Source: Saccharum officinarum (Eukaryota > Streptophyta > Magnoliopsida > Poales > Poaceae). From it: DNA of 64,000 bases. The notes beneath the pieces were generated by a model. It was not told the origin of the DNA. It saw only the letters and a program-made list of their open reading frames with translations, and did not search any database. Shown here piece by piece: positions 32,501 through 43,740 of this stretch (position 1 is its first letter; each line of letters starts with the position of its first letter). The DNA is taken from contig CM036159.1 of NCBI GenBank assembly GCA_020631735.1, positions 99,211,670 through 99,275,669 of the forward strand, written 5' to 3'. A program made the position numbers and the translations under genes.

Positions 32501-35500
32501 CCTTGATAGTCCATTGTTTGATGATATAATAATATATAAGCTAATAAGAGTACTTATTGTTAGCAATCACAAACTGTACACGGTGTGTATTCCCTTTCAT
32601 ACAATCCAAGATGATTTTTTTAGTGTGCTGGAGCCATCCCCTTTATTCACCATGGTTTTCTCCAAACAATAAACAGTATTATACGCATTCTGAACATGTT
32701 ACTACTGGGGTTGCAGTGAATCTGATTTACTTTGGTTAGTTCTTAATATGATACACCTCGGTTATGAGGTTTCATTTATCAGTACTGGTTGATTAGGAGA
32801 TATTACAGAAATCAAGTGTTACGTCTAATGTGATTTTTTCCAGACCATGTAATGTCTTATTGAGCCCTCATTCAGTTAACCCTTATCCTTGACTATTAAT
32901 GATCTTGTTCTGAAAATTTCTCTAACTGAAGTGTAAGAGTTATGAAGCTATAGAGAACTAGAGTCATGTATGTCTTGTAGGTTGCCAGCTTACTCATTAG
33001 GTCAAGCTATCTTACATCACAGTTTGGAGCTTTTGTTGAGACGATAGCTACATTTGAAAACAATAATCCATATATTTTAGTTGTAGGTACGTCCAGTTAT
33101 CTCTCGAAATAAACAACATATACTACTGCCAAGTTTTGCTTGAATGAAGCATGTGATAATGGCATCTATTTTCCTTACCAGAGATTTGGTTTTGTTCTTG
33201 TCACACTGTAGTTTTTCAGATCGTAGCCAAGTGGATTTTGCTTGACGAAACCCATACCATGAGGTGAAGAACCATTATTACAGCCCCCAAAACTTGCACT
33301 CGACCGGCATGTTGATTTTGCTTACAAGTTATTATAAGGCCAGTCTCAATAGGATTTGATTCTCATTTAATGCTATGACACATCAATAAATTTGTTTAGT
33401 GGGCGGGTTAATTACGAAGAGATATAGAGAGTTTAATCTAGATGAAACCCATTATCACAGTTACCAACACAAAAGCTGATGTGTCAGCCTTGGTAACTGT
33501 GTTATGAAACTTCCCATCGAGATTGGCCGAAGCACTATTATATCTATTACTATCTAATTAGGAGTGTTAAAAGAAGCCATCACATTCACGGAGAGTTCTT
33601 AGAAATTTCCACATAACTTAAAAGTTAAAGCGCCTACACCGTTTGATTTTATAATGATCTAATAGCATATATTAAAGCAACGAGTCCACAACCAGAAACC
33701 GTAACTTATCCTAGTGATGTGGGATTCTCCTAGTGTTTTGGCATTCAACATTTATTATAAACTTTTCCTACCAAATGCTTTCTAGTGAGGATTCTCATGT
33801 GCTATGGTTAATAGTAGTGTTTATTACTACTTAAAAACACTAGGAGAACTCCACCCTTTTGATAGTAATGTCTAATACAATTAATAAATAGCGAATTCAG
33901 AATAATAAATTTAGGAAAATTAGCAACTTGATTTCCATATGTTGGAAAGCAAAAGGTACCTAAATTAAGAGTTCATGTAAAACACAATCATTGAAGCCAA
34001 AATTTGAATAAAACTACGCAAAATTAATAGTTGATCTCCAAACGAATTGGAAAAAATCCAAATAAATAGTCTATATAAAATTCAATTATTAAATAGCTAA
34101 ATTCAAATTTCAAAAAAATAGTAGTTTTATTTTTGTATGTTGGAAAACACCTAAAATTAGCGTATTAGTGTAAGTAAGTTAATAGTTATGGTTAATCGAA
34201 CATATTTCATTATAAATGTCATGTTTGAGCTATACTGTTACTATTGATCACATTGAAACGGTGCCATTACAATTCTTCACCTCTATGAACCATCCCACTT
34301 TATATGTATCCAATGATGTTAGGCCCATGTGCAAAAGTGCCCCCATGGTCTTCTTATTTCTATCTTTTTATCTTTCTTACTTCTTTAGCCCCCTCTTCTA
34401 TGGCCGCCATGCTTGACCTCGTCTCTTTTCCCACCCCAAATGATGGGGGTAAGACCTCCTTACCCTTTTCTAGCATTGACCTCTTGCGTCTGCCGCTGAC
34501 ATTGGCCTCACTGCGCTACTCCTCCGCTAGAACTTGCGTTCCCAAAGGTGGCTGAACTCACAGAGCACGGCGAGCTCATCAGGCACTGCACGACAATGAC
34601 GAGCACACACCACATGGTGAGCTCAAGCGCTCTGACCCTGCTACCACTAAGCGAGATGCAAGAGAGCAATTGAGCATGGGCTTGGCCACCATCGGGGATG
34701 TTGGGTCGAGCATTCCCTGGCTCCGATCCGTGCTCGTTGGTTCCATTCTCGCAGGCTTCTCAGTTGTGCTCGCACTCGCTGTGCTACGTGTGGAGACGTT
34801 GAGAGAGGAGAGATAGGGAGGTAGGGAGTAGATGATAAGTTTGATGAGTGGGGCCATGCAATAGTGAGTGGGAGAGGGACAAAATAGGGGAATTTTTGTC
34901 CATACGAAAATATGGTAGCCTACGAGTGAGTCAAGTCGCATCCCAAACATATGGCATGGTAGATATCAGTTAGATGTAGAATTATAAAAGCACCGGTCCA
35001 ATATAAAGAACAATAAATGGTATAACTCAGAAGATCGATGACATTTATAATGTCATAGATCTAATTGACCTAAAAGTTTAAACAAAACAGTCATCTCTTT
35101 TACTCTCAAAGGCCAAAAACAATCACAGTGATCCTATAGATCTAGATTGTAGTGGTCTAGATCTATCAAAAGATATAGGAAAAATGTAAAGAATCCAATA
35201 TAGATAGAACAAGTATGGAAAGAGATAATAATATATAATTCATTCAATACTACAATTCGATTTTTATCGCGGTAATAAAATTCAAGGAAACCAGATGCAA
35301 TGTTTTTGGTAGGGGTTACATTCATGCACGTGTTCTATCCAAACTGGCTACAAATGCCTTAGCACACCCATAAAAAATCATCAAAGCACTTTCAATCCCC
35401 CCACCGCTCTCTTCGCATGTCATGCTCTATACCTTGCAATCTTAGTCATCGCAACTTAGCCCTGAGCTCATTGAGTTGCTCTTTATGCATGTTCCTATCT

Positions 35501-38500
35501 TGAAAGCTTTGGCATCACTAACATCATCAACGAAGGGAAAATAAACAATCATGTGTTGATTCCAATGCACGTGGCTCAAATATGAAGACTTTTATGGCTG
35601 CAACCTAGGGGAGGGAATAGGTACCAATGACCGAGATTATGATGAAATCACGAAAGCATATAGACTTTTGATATCTTATGTGTAATTGGTCCATCTATTT
35701 CTAGATGCACGTGCATGAGAAGCTCGTGTGAGCAGCACAATACACATCATTTGCCTTTTTTCTTCACGAGAAGCTGGTTACAAGTGAGAACATACATGGT
35801 CACAACATGGCCAATTGCAATGCGGTAGAGTGGCATGGCACATGGGTTGCAAGCATGATATTGGTAGCTTTCGGTAGTTTCTTTGTGACGGCTTGAGGCG
35901 CCAACGGATGTTGGCATGATGACAAGGCCGATCAGTGACTACTTGAGGTAGTACTGGCTCTAACAAACCCAAGCAACATGTTTAAGAATTTGATGACATT
36001 TTTAGAGAAAAGAAGCAAGTATAGATACACAATACTTTGCACAGGATGATCTAGAATTTAAATTTATAAGACGTAAGCAGCATGGTTATGAACCGAACAA
36101 TTTATGTTAGTTTGGAGAAGAGTTGACCAAGAAATTGAGCTCATTAAGAGGATTCTAAAGGCTATCTTGATTTGACCTCAATAGAAATACAAGGGATATG
36201 ACAAGAGAAAAGGGATACAACAATAGCTTTAAGTGAAGGAATTGTTTGACTTGGTTAAGAATCGATCAAAGTTCATACAGAACTATTTACAAAAGATACT
36301 TTGAAGTAAAAAACCTCAAATGTTATAGAAACTACATGAAGTTCATGCCCATAGAGGCAGTGGGAGGCATATAAAGAGGATAATTACAATGAATCAAACA
36401 TACATAACTGTTTGCAAAAAAAGATCAAGTGAAAATGATCCTAAATGTTAGAATTGAAAAAAGCTCGCTAGGCACGTTACTTGTGCGGGCCACCTTGCCA
36501 GCTCATAATGCATACATGATTTAGGCTGAAGGGAGGAGTTCAGATCAGCGCACTCATGTTGTCTTTCAATGTGCATCTCACTAATACAACAAAGTTCATA
36601 ATACCAATTAGCAAAACACAGTTTATGTCATTTTCCATCTATACAACATCATGAATATCCAGTGGTATATATAATAGAAGGAATTTCTTTGCTAATGGAT
36701 GCATCCAAATGTTGTTCTATACATGGTTTTTTTTTTGAGACGTATGCATGGTAAATCTGAGTATATAATAAATGCAGGTACTTGATTTTCTCAAAAAAAA
36801 AATCACATTGACATCATAATTAATTGCTAAAAGTCAGTGCAATGGCACGTGTACAAGTTTCTATCTAATAATTATACTTGCATCTGGTCTCTGCAAGTTG
36901 TCACGTTGAAATGATTTATTTTTCTTCAGCAAACACAGAATGTAATTTTGCCACTGAGTATCAAAATCGTGTCGTCCCACGTTAGGGTACTAATCATACT
37001 GAAGCAATAATTTCTGCTGGAAATGTACCTGCTATGATAATTGAGATGTCTCAGGTCTTACTACTGCCTACATTATTAATGTACGCAAGGTTAGCCCACA
37101 AATTATTGTACTTAGGGAAAATCTTGGCTACAATCATCAAATAAACATGGGCTCTTTGCAAACTGCTGCTGAATTTTATTTTGTTCATTTCAATATCACT
37201 AAAATTCAGAATCATTAATTCTTTTGCTATTGCCTATCAAATTGCTTATTCCAAAAAAATTTGACCCCATTCTAGTGTTCTAACTCAATACCCCGTCTTT
37301 ATCTAGCTACTGTTATTTCTCTCGTTTTGTTCTCTCAGCACATAGCTATAGGGAAAGGAATTTCAGAGGTTTTGTTATCTGATATTGGCGGCTAGAGACG
37401 ATGCAAAGTGGAGTATAGTTTCCCTTCAGGTCACAATAAACAACTAGAAATATGAGGTCATCTTTCTCATTTAAACTACTCAGGTTTCTAATACAATTCA
37501 GATTAGAATCAGCAGAAAGGAAGGTTGGTTGGAAGTAAAATTTGTAAGTAAAATAAGCAAAAAAGGGTAACCGAAATATGATTGGAATATAAAGAAAAGG
37601 GGTGAACACAGTGGTAAAGCTCCCACACAAGCTGGGGTCCAGGTTTGCAATCTCTAGGTGAGCTTACACTTATTTTGTAAGGAAGCTCATTCAAATTGAG
37701 GATTTTAAAACTAATTAAATGCAAATCAACTACAAGTAAACAATATTTCAAAATAAACTGAAGTAGTTGTGATTTTTTAGATAAATAATAAATTGAAGAC
37801 TTTGTGAAACAAACAATAGCAAAGTCAAGGACCGCTGCCAAATGGGGATGAAAATTTGATTGATAATTCCCAATTGTCCAACTGCCCATAGGTTAAACAA
37901 ATATGAGATGCAATAGTGAATATCCAATAGCATATATGTCTGATCTGAGTTCGAGAAAAACAAATGGGATAAGGTACTGAGTAGTACCCATATTCAAAGT
38001 ATACGTATCCAAGATTTTTTTTTCTTCTGAAAATGCAGAGAGCAACATGTCTTTGTATTAAGAAGATGACTCAACCAAGCTTAAGCCTGCTATTGTTCCC
38101 CATTCTGCACAAAGGCAAGGAGGTGAGAAATTCCTTTAGCCTCGGCCAAACTCCAGTCCATTAGTTCCTCTTTAATGAGCGATGATGCACTAGCTAAATT
38201 TGAAGATGCCATATCGAAGACACACCAATTGTAAGATTCTCCAAATTGCCAAAGCTCTCAGGATTATTATAGAGTTGAGTCCTCTTCGGGTCTGATTGGA
38301 TTCTGCCCTCAACCACCAATCATCAAAACAGTCATCATTAGTCCGTGGGGTTAGAGCCTGCAAGCCGAGCCTTCGTAGCAAAATAAACCAAAATTCCCGT
38401 TCGAAGGGGCATTTACAAAGCAAGTGGTTTATCAATTCCTCCTCTTGAACACAGAGTAGATGTGTAGGTTGGCACATATGAGTAAACAGATAATACAAAA

Positions 38501-41500
38501 TGTTCTTATTTTCATGTTTTAGCAGTCACTCTTCCAGATCACCCCTTCGTCTAATGTATTGCACCTGTAAGTCCTGTATACAAATTGAATATGTTTAGTC
38601 TATCCAACCAACTTAAAGCTTTCGGCACTCTGTGTTTGAAACTCCGACTAACCATGGAAAAAATTATCCTATGAGTTTTCACATCCAATTTAGACTGTTA
38701 GAATATTGTAGGACATCATCTGGGGTATTTACTAGTGTGCAGTACGTTAACTAGGGTAGACTTGCAAGAATGAAGAAAAAAATGTGTATTAGAGTTATCA
38801 TGGATATATAATTGGTGCACTTGGGAAAACAGTAGATTGACTTAGTTATATCATGGATCAAAAGGATTGCCGCATTTGTTCACTTAAAATGAACTTCACT
38901 ATTTAAGGGGAAATGAAGATAATTGTTTTATTTTTGACCTTAGCATATATGGACAAAGGTGAAGGTTAGTTAGGACCAACATGGGCCATTGCCCTCATTT
39001 CATTTTGTGACTCCCTGAAACGAATACTGAATATAAGTATAATGCCTACTTAAACTTGAAAATGCCAACCACTTCCTTGTGCAATAGAGTCACCCTAAAT
39101 GTTGTCCTATCTAACAGTGATTTCTCTCTTCATTAGTTATAAACTGTAAACAGCCTCTTTGATTTTTTTTATTGAGTTGTCTGATTGATTGAATTGTAGT
39201 GCACATTATAGAAATCTTTATAGATTTTATTTAATGATTTCTCATGTGTGGGTCATACAAATATGGAGATAGATGTTTAGTCAATGGAGTGGCTTATGGG
39301 ATTTATAAGCACAATTACATTTATATACAAAATGGTTTTCCAATTCTTGAATAGCATCATCACCACGAATTAAGGCCAATGTTGGTTCCTTCCCTACGGA
39401 AAGACTTGCATCACCAACCTTCTTTTAAAGATGCAGATCAATAATACCAAAAACTACAAATCATAAAGTTTCTGCATTTTTCTTGTGAATTCTCTTTTGG
39501 TTGGATCGCTGCGCATTTACACATTTCTTCCTAATTAACATCCAATGTTACACTGTGATTGCAATAGTTCCACTGAAGTGATGAGAACATGAGACTAGAT
39601 GATAGGATTGGTATCCTAACAGTATTGGTTTAGGAGGATGCATGTGGACTAACATTTTTTTTTTCGAGGTCATGTGTACTATACATGAAGCAACGGTTAT
39701 TTCTTGATTAGAATAGCAACCTTTTGATACTCTTAGCCCCTGGAAAATTGGTTAAAGAAGTTTTACTTCCCCTCAAAATCACCAAGGTTATCTTTGCTTA
39801 TTCTTGAATATAAGGATTCTTTGATCAGCTTTATGAACCATCATACCCTTTACTATTGTATGTTTCTAATCACCTGTGGCGTTACCAATTTGGATTCATT
39901 AGAAATATTCTCCAGTCTATAATCTTTCTAACAACAAGAGCTCCTTATTACTGATCCTACTCTAACTCCAACTAGGAAACTCATCCATATCTCGATCATG
40001 CATCAGCTGCAGCTTTTTAGCACAATGCTATTATCATCTCCAGACTGTAGTACTGCATATCAGCTGCGTTTGGGACTTTGGGTAGATGTGCAACAAAACA
40101 AATGGTCATTCTTTTGTGTACAGCATTAATTGTATTCTTGTTTTTTCATCTGAAATGGCCCAATATTATTTTAATTTCAGTTTACGACCAGCTTCAAAAA
40201 ATAAATTTGATGTGAATTTTGAGAACCTATTCAAAGCATGCACAATTTCTTCTTAAACTTCAACCAAATTGCTACCACACTATTTTCTCCTTGTCGCTTA
40301 GCTCCAGTACGCGCAGATACAATAATTTTTGCTTCATTTTCGCATGTAAGTACATAGTTTTTAGTAGAGTTGAGCCAAGGCTCATATTCTCACGTATTTT
40401 GGTTTTTGTTCTTTTTTAAGTTTCCTTGTATCTAACATGTCAATTAAGTACCTTTTTTTCTAATTCTGGCCAGAAAGATTAACTTTTTGTCAATGATAAG
40501 ATTCTAAGTTGATGAATAATGTCAGTGCGATCAATTAATGTTATGCTTAACTTTTTTTAAGAATTATTATTATTTTCTTACTGTTTGCTTCATTCTGCAG
40601 CCTCCAGAAAACAATTGACCGCTATAGGACGTACACAAGGGAAAATGTCAATAACAAGACTGTTCAACAAGATATACAGGTGAAGTTCTCACAGTATAGT
40701 ATGTATGACCTACCTGGTTTTGATCATGACAGACATGAGCTACAAGGCTGATGAGATGTTTTTATTCGGAAGATACTTAATTTGCTCATTATTTCAGATT
40801 CTATTACTTTTCATGTGGCTGGTGTACCGTGTATCTACTAAACACATCTTTTGACTATTGCATCTTCACTTAATACAACAAACCCGAAAGTGAATTTACA
40901 TGACTGTTTTTATATATATAAACCGCAATGAAGATGCTGACACGCTTAATTGAAAAGTAAGGAATGAGGTCAATATTTTGACCTGAATACCTCCAAGGCT
41001 CCAAGGCATTAAAGTAATGTTATACAGCATCGCTTCAAAACATGGGTAGAATAATCTTCTTGCGGTTAGGCCAGTGTTGTCAATATAAAATGGAACTTCC
41101 AGTAAATATTTGGGGGCTTACTCTCATGACAGAATGTATCTGATGGCGCACTTATCTTTTACCATTCAATCATCTGAAAGTGCAGCAAGTCAAAGCAGAT
41201 GCCGTAAGCTTGGCAAATAGACTCGAAGCCCTTGAAAAGACCAAACGGTGAGCAATCATGTATTTTACTAAAGATTAATGACATTCCTCTGAGCAAAAAG
41301 GCCAGCAATTCATTGTCTTTACATGAATTGCAGAAAGTTTTTGGGTGAAAATTTAGAAGAATGCTCCATTGAAGAACTGCACAATTTGGAGGTCAAACTG
41401 GCGAAGAGTCTTCACGTCATCAGAGGAAAGAAGGTTAGTTAATGCTAGACCTGCCACATAAACGACATAAACCCTAGCCTCTGAAATTACTGCGCACAGA

Positions 41501-42529
41501 CGATAACAAAGATACTGTTCGCCCAAGTTGATATGCATCCTACTTTTGTTTTGACAGACACAACTGCTGGAGCAGCAGATAGCCAAGCTGAAGGAGAAGG
41601 TAACATAATGCATGGGTCCAGAGTATCCTGAAACTCTAACCAATTCCTGACCTGTGTTGTTTCTTACTTCTACCACTTCCAGGAGAGGACCCTGCTGAAA
41701 GACAACAAAGAATTGCGAGATAAGGTAAATGAAACGAACCACCTGGTACCAACACGACATTGCAAATTGCAGAGAACGGAAGTCAAAATTCCCCTCAATC
41801 CCCTCTGATCTCCATGGCAGGGAATAAAATCTCGGCGAGAAAAAACCGAGAAATCCGATAATCCCGTTTATCGCTAAGGTCCGGTAAATTTTATTTATCG
41901 CCGAGATTGCAATTTTCACTAGTCCACCTCCATGAAAGTATAATATTATGTTATATTAATGCTATTGTGTACTAGTTCTCAATGTTAAATGCTTTAGAGA
42001 GAACTTTAGTAATTTTCTAGATAAATTAGGTATTTTTTGTTTTATTTTTTGACCGAGAAATTTTCCGAGAAATCCGATAAACCCGTTTATCGGTGACCTC
42101 CGGTATTTTTTTCCTATCGGTAAAGCGAACCCTGCTCCATGGTTTAGGGATGAAACCAAAGGACTGAAAAACTGTGGGGTAGTCCATCCTCAGCAGTCGA
42201 GTTTTCTTTTCAATTGCAAACTGAAAATTAAATGCTTAACATCATATGCGCAAGAAAGACAATCTCACGGCCATCATGTATGTAGTTATGTACATAATCT
42301 AAACAGGTCATGTGTTGTTTGCCTTTTTGTAAAAGTTAACCTACTGTTCTTATCGCTGCAGCAGCGCAATCTCCAGCCTCCACTGGAGGCGCCACCAGTC
42401 CTGAACCGCTGTCTCCCTCCTTGGCCGCGTACCCTGCCAGCACCGAACAATGACGACATGGACGTGGAGACGGAGCTGTACATAGGATTACCCGGCAGGG
42501 AGCGCTCCTCCAACCGGGACTCTGGTTGA
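29571..42529 (+). CDS. MADS56-like: SOC1-like type II MADS-box transcription factor (closest in style to rice OsMADS56)
   Basis: Seven coding exons join in frame to 225 residues: 29571-29755, 40601-40679, 41186-41247, 41334-41433, 41558-41599, 41683-41724, 42362-42529. All introns are GT-AG; exon sizes 79, 62, 100, 42, 42 are those typical of SOC1-clade genes. Exon 1 gives the MADS domain ([44 protein letters not shown]), exons 2-6 the I region and K-box coiled coil ([37 protein letters not shown]), exon 7 the C-terminus with the SOC1 motif ([18 protein letters not shown]). The protein binds CArG boxes as a dimer in the nucleus; rice relatives control flowering time. Intron 1 is 10.8 kb and intron 6 holds a hAT MITE. 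No stop or frameshift is seen, so the gene looks functional. The orthologue choice (OsMADS56 rather than OsMADS50) rests on K-box and C-terminal wording. Confidence 0.93.
30237..30489. mobile_element. Tourist-like MITE in MADS intron 1
   Basis: Ends GGCTGTGTTTAG and CTAAACACGCCC are inverted repeats; flanking duplication TTA (30234-30236, 30490-30492). 253 bp, no ORF. Confidence 0.75.
30492..30587. repeat. Perfect 48-bp tandem duplication
   Basis: Two identical 48-base units (30492-30539, 30540-30587), each starting AAAAGCCTGAAG, stand directly at the right end of the MITE. They share one base with its target duplication. Confidence 0.9.
30637..30878. mobile_element. Tourist-like MITE in MADS intron 1
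   Basis: Ends GGCCTCGTTCACTT and AAGTGAACACACCC; flanking TGA on both sides (30634-30636, 30879-30881). 242 bp, AT-rich, no ORF. Confidence 0.75.
31015..31341. mobile_element. Tourist-like MITE in MADS intron 1
   Basis: Ends GGCTCCGTTTGGCA and TGCCAAACGGGACC; flanking TTA duplications (31012-31014, 31342-31344). 327 bp. Much of the interior is itself self-complementary (CTCC/GGAG and CGGCTCC motifs). Confidence 0.75.
31999..32229. mobile_element. Tourist-like MITE in MADS intron 1
   Basis: Ends GGGGGTGTTTGGTC and ACCAAACAGGCCC; TTA duplications (31996-31998, 32230-32232). 231 bp. The element at 56119-56346 is the same family in the opposite direction, alike over its whole length. Confidence 0.8.
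32230..33337 (+). other. MADS intron 1, AT-rich stretch
   Basis: No gene, MITE or coding motif recognised; plain intron sequence. Confidence 0.4.
33338..33528. mobile_element. Small terminal-inverted-repeat element in MADS intron 1
   Basis: Starts GGCCAGTCTCAATAGG and ends CCCATCGAGATTGGCC, inverted repeats of about 16 bases. Target duplication is not clear, so the family is left open. The start wording resembles that of the element at 56349. Confidence 0.5.
34200..34960. other. GC-richer insert in MADS intron 1
   Basis: It stands out from the AT-rich intron by base composition. It has short frames on both strands (one of 123 codons on the minus strand at 34579-34950) but no protein family I recognise. 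It may be a captured gene piece or the end of a non-autonomous DNA transposon. Confidence 0.3.
34961..38013 (+). other. MADS intron 1, AT-rich stretch
   Basis: No coding or TE structure that I can support. Two oligo-T/oligo-A runs near 36727 and 36795 are the only low-complexity sites. Confidence 0.4.
38014..38530 (-). mobile_element. 5'-truncated LINE, 3' end of ORF2, in MADS intron 1
   Basis: On the minus strand the frame from about 38500 to the stop at 38090-38092 gives the reverse-transcriptase zinc-binding region of plant LINEs: [45 protein letters not shown], then [17 protein letters not shown] at the C-terminus. A 3' UTR of about 70 bases ends in a poly-A run (poly-T at 38014-38022 on plus). 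Its right edge is approximate. It lies antisense to the host gene. Confidence 0.7.
38531..40600 (+). other. MADS intron 1, AT-rich 3' part with acceptor
   Basis: No gene or element recognised. It ends with the pyrimidine-rich acceptor CTTCATTCTGCAG before exon 2. Confidence 0.45.
41818..42134. mobile_element. hAT-type MITE in MADS intron 6
   Basis: Begins CAGGGAATAAAATC and ends GCGAACCCTG; the CAGGG terminus and the perfect 8-bp duplication CTCCATGG (41810-41817, 42135-42142) are diagnostic for hAT. 317 bp. The interior contains the phrase CCGAGAAATCCGATAA followed by CCCGTTTATCG twice in direct orientation. Confidence 0.9.
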
Positions 42530-43157
42530 GCCACGGATTTTCAGCTGGGCTAAAAGGAATAAGCTCTCTGAAAGCATCAAAGGGCACAGGTCAATGGTTT
42601 TACTTGCGCCTTGTATACAAAATTGTGCTTGAAAAGTAAAAAAAAAATCTGTAGCATGTGGATGAAAGAAACGGCTGGGTAGCTAGCTGCAAACCTGCAA
42701 GCCTTTCTGGGGCCGCCTGAAAATGAAAATTCATACATGGATACACACACCCAACAAGCTTGTGCTCTCTTTAGTCTTTACCATCTGGGTTGCCGGTTGC
42801 CTCAGCTGGTGGAATGCTGGGTAGCCGCCTGGATGTCCGTTGACGTGCTGCTTTTATACGCAGCTGCCGAAGTCTCTAGAGTTCACTTGGAATGTCGCAT
42901 GTGACGCCGACAACGCGCCTAGGGCTGCACGGGTAGATGCCTCTAGACACTGGCATTGCTGGGAGTGGGATATGCGAGCAGATTCGGCCGCCTGCCACTG
43001 CGGCCTTTTTGGGCCGAGATCCGGTGTGGGCCAATCTGGGCTTGAGAAGAAGCACAGTCAGTTTCCGATCTGTCTGGTCATGAAAGAGCGGCCTTACCTT
43101 AGCTAGGCTTAGCCCAGGCTGAGGCGCTTCTGAGCCCCACACAACACTTGGAATTCA
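42530..43157 (+). other. MADS 3' UTR and downstream flank
   Basis: Probable 3' UTR to about 42740, with an A-rich tract at 42637-42648. The rest has no gene that I can support; frames on both strands at 42840-43140 mirror each other and look like chance. Confidence 0.4.
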
Positions 43158-43441
43158 TCGTATACTCTTATAAAGCTAAACCCCATTAGAGATTTTTCTC
43201 AACATGCAAGTTATCCACGTCAACAATTCACTAGAACTTGCAATTATAGTCAACTAACACATGTAATTATGATAGTTCTCTCTTCGTCCACTAACATGCA
43301 TTTAGCTGTCTACATCGACGTGTCAAACCTTTTATCAAAATTAATTTAAGATAGTTTCATTCATATAACTAAATATAAATAGTCTAATTTCTTTTTAAAT
43401 TATCTGGAATTCCCGCAGCAACGCGCGAGGTATTCTCCTAG
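43158..43441. mobile_element. Small non-autonomous Helitron
   Basis: Starts TCGTATACTCTTATAAAG after an A and ends CCCGCAGCAACGCGCGAGG...CTCCTAG before a T, i.e. 5' TC, 3' hairpin and CTAG, inserted between A and T without duplication. The element at 54721-55163 has matching ends. Confidence 0.75.
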
Positions 43442-43740
43442 TTAGTTAGAAAAAAAAGTCTTTTTGAATTTGACCTCCCTAGTTGTACGTTGAAGTCCTA
43501 TTTATTTCCTCCAATCGGAAAACGAATTTTCTAAGCTCCACTAACTTTTCAAACCTTTAAGTGCACATTCAAGCTGTAGCCCCGAGTAACATGTTATACG
43601 ATCTTAGTCTTGTTTAGTATATTTGGATCCTTCATAGCATGGATTTCCTCGTTCCTCAGTGAATGCTCTAGTAGTCTAGTCTAATCCATCCCATGGGATT
43701 ACAGTAGTATAATATAGTATAAATGTAATGTTTATACTAT
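43442..43740. other. Intergenic stretch
   Basis: AT-rich; nothing recognised. Confidence 0.4.

Noticed and set aside
36720..36810. Poly-T and poly-A runs as a SINE or LINE end
   Set aside because: No tRNA-like head, no coding remnant and no target duplication could be found around them.
42840..43142. 88-codon ORFs on both strands downstream of the MADS gene
   Set aside because: They mirror each other and have no start context, motif or neighbour support.
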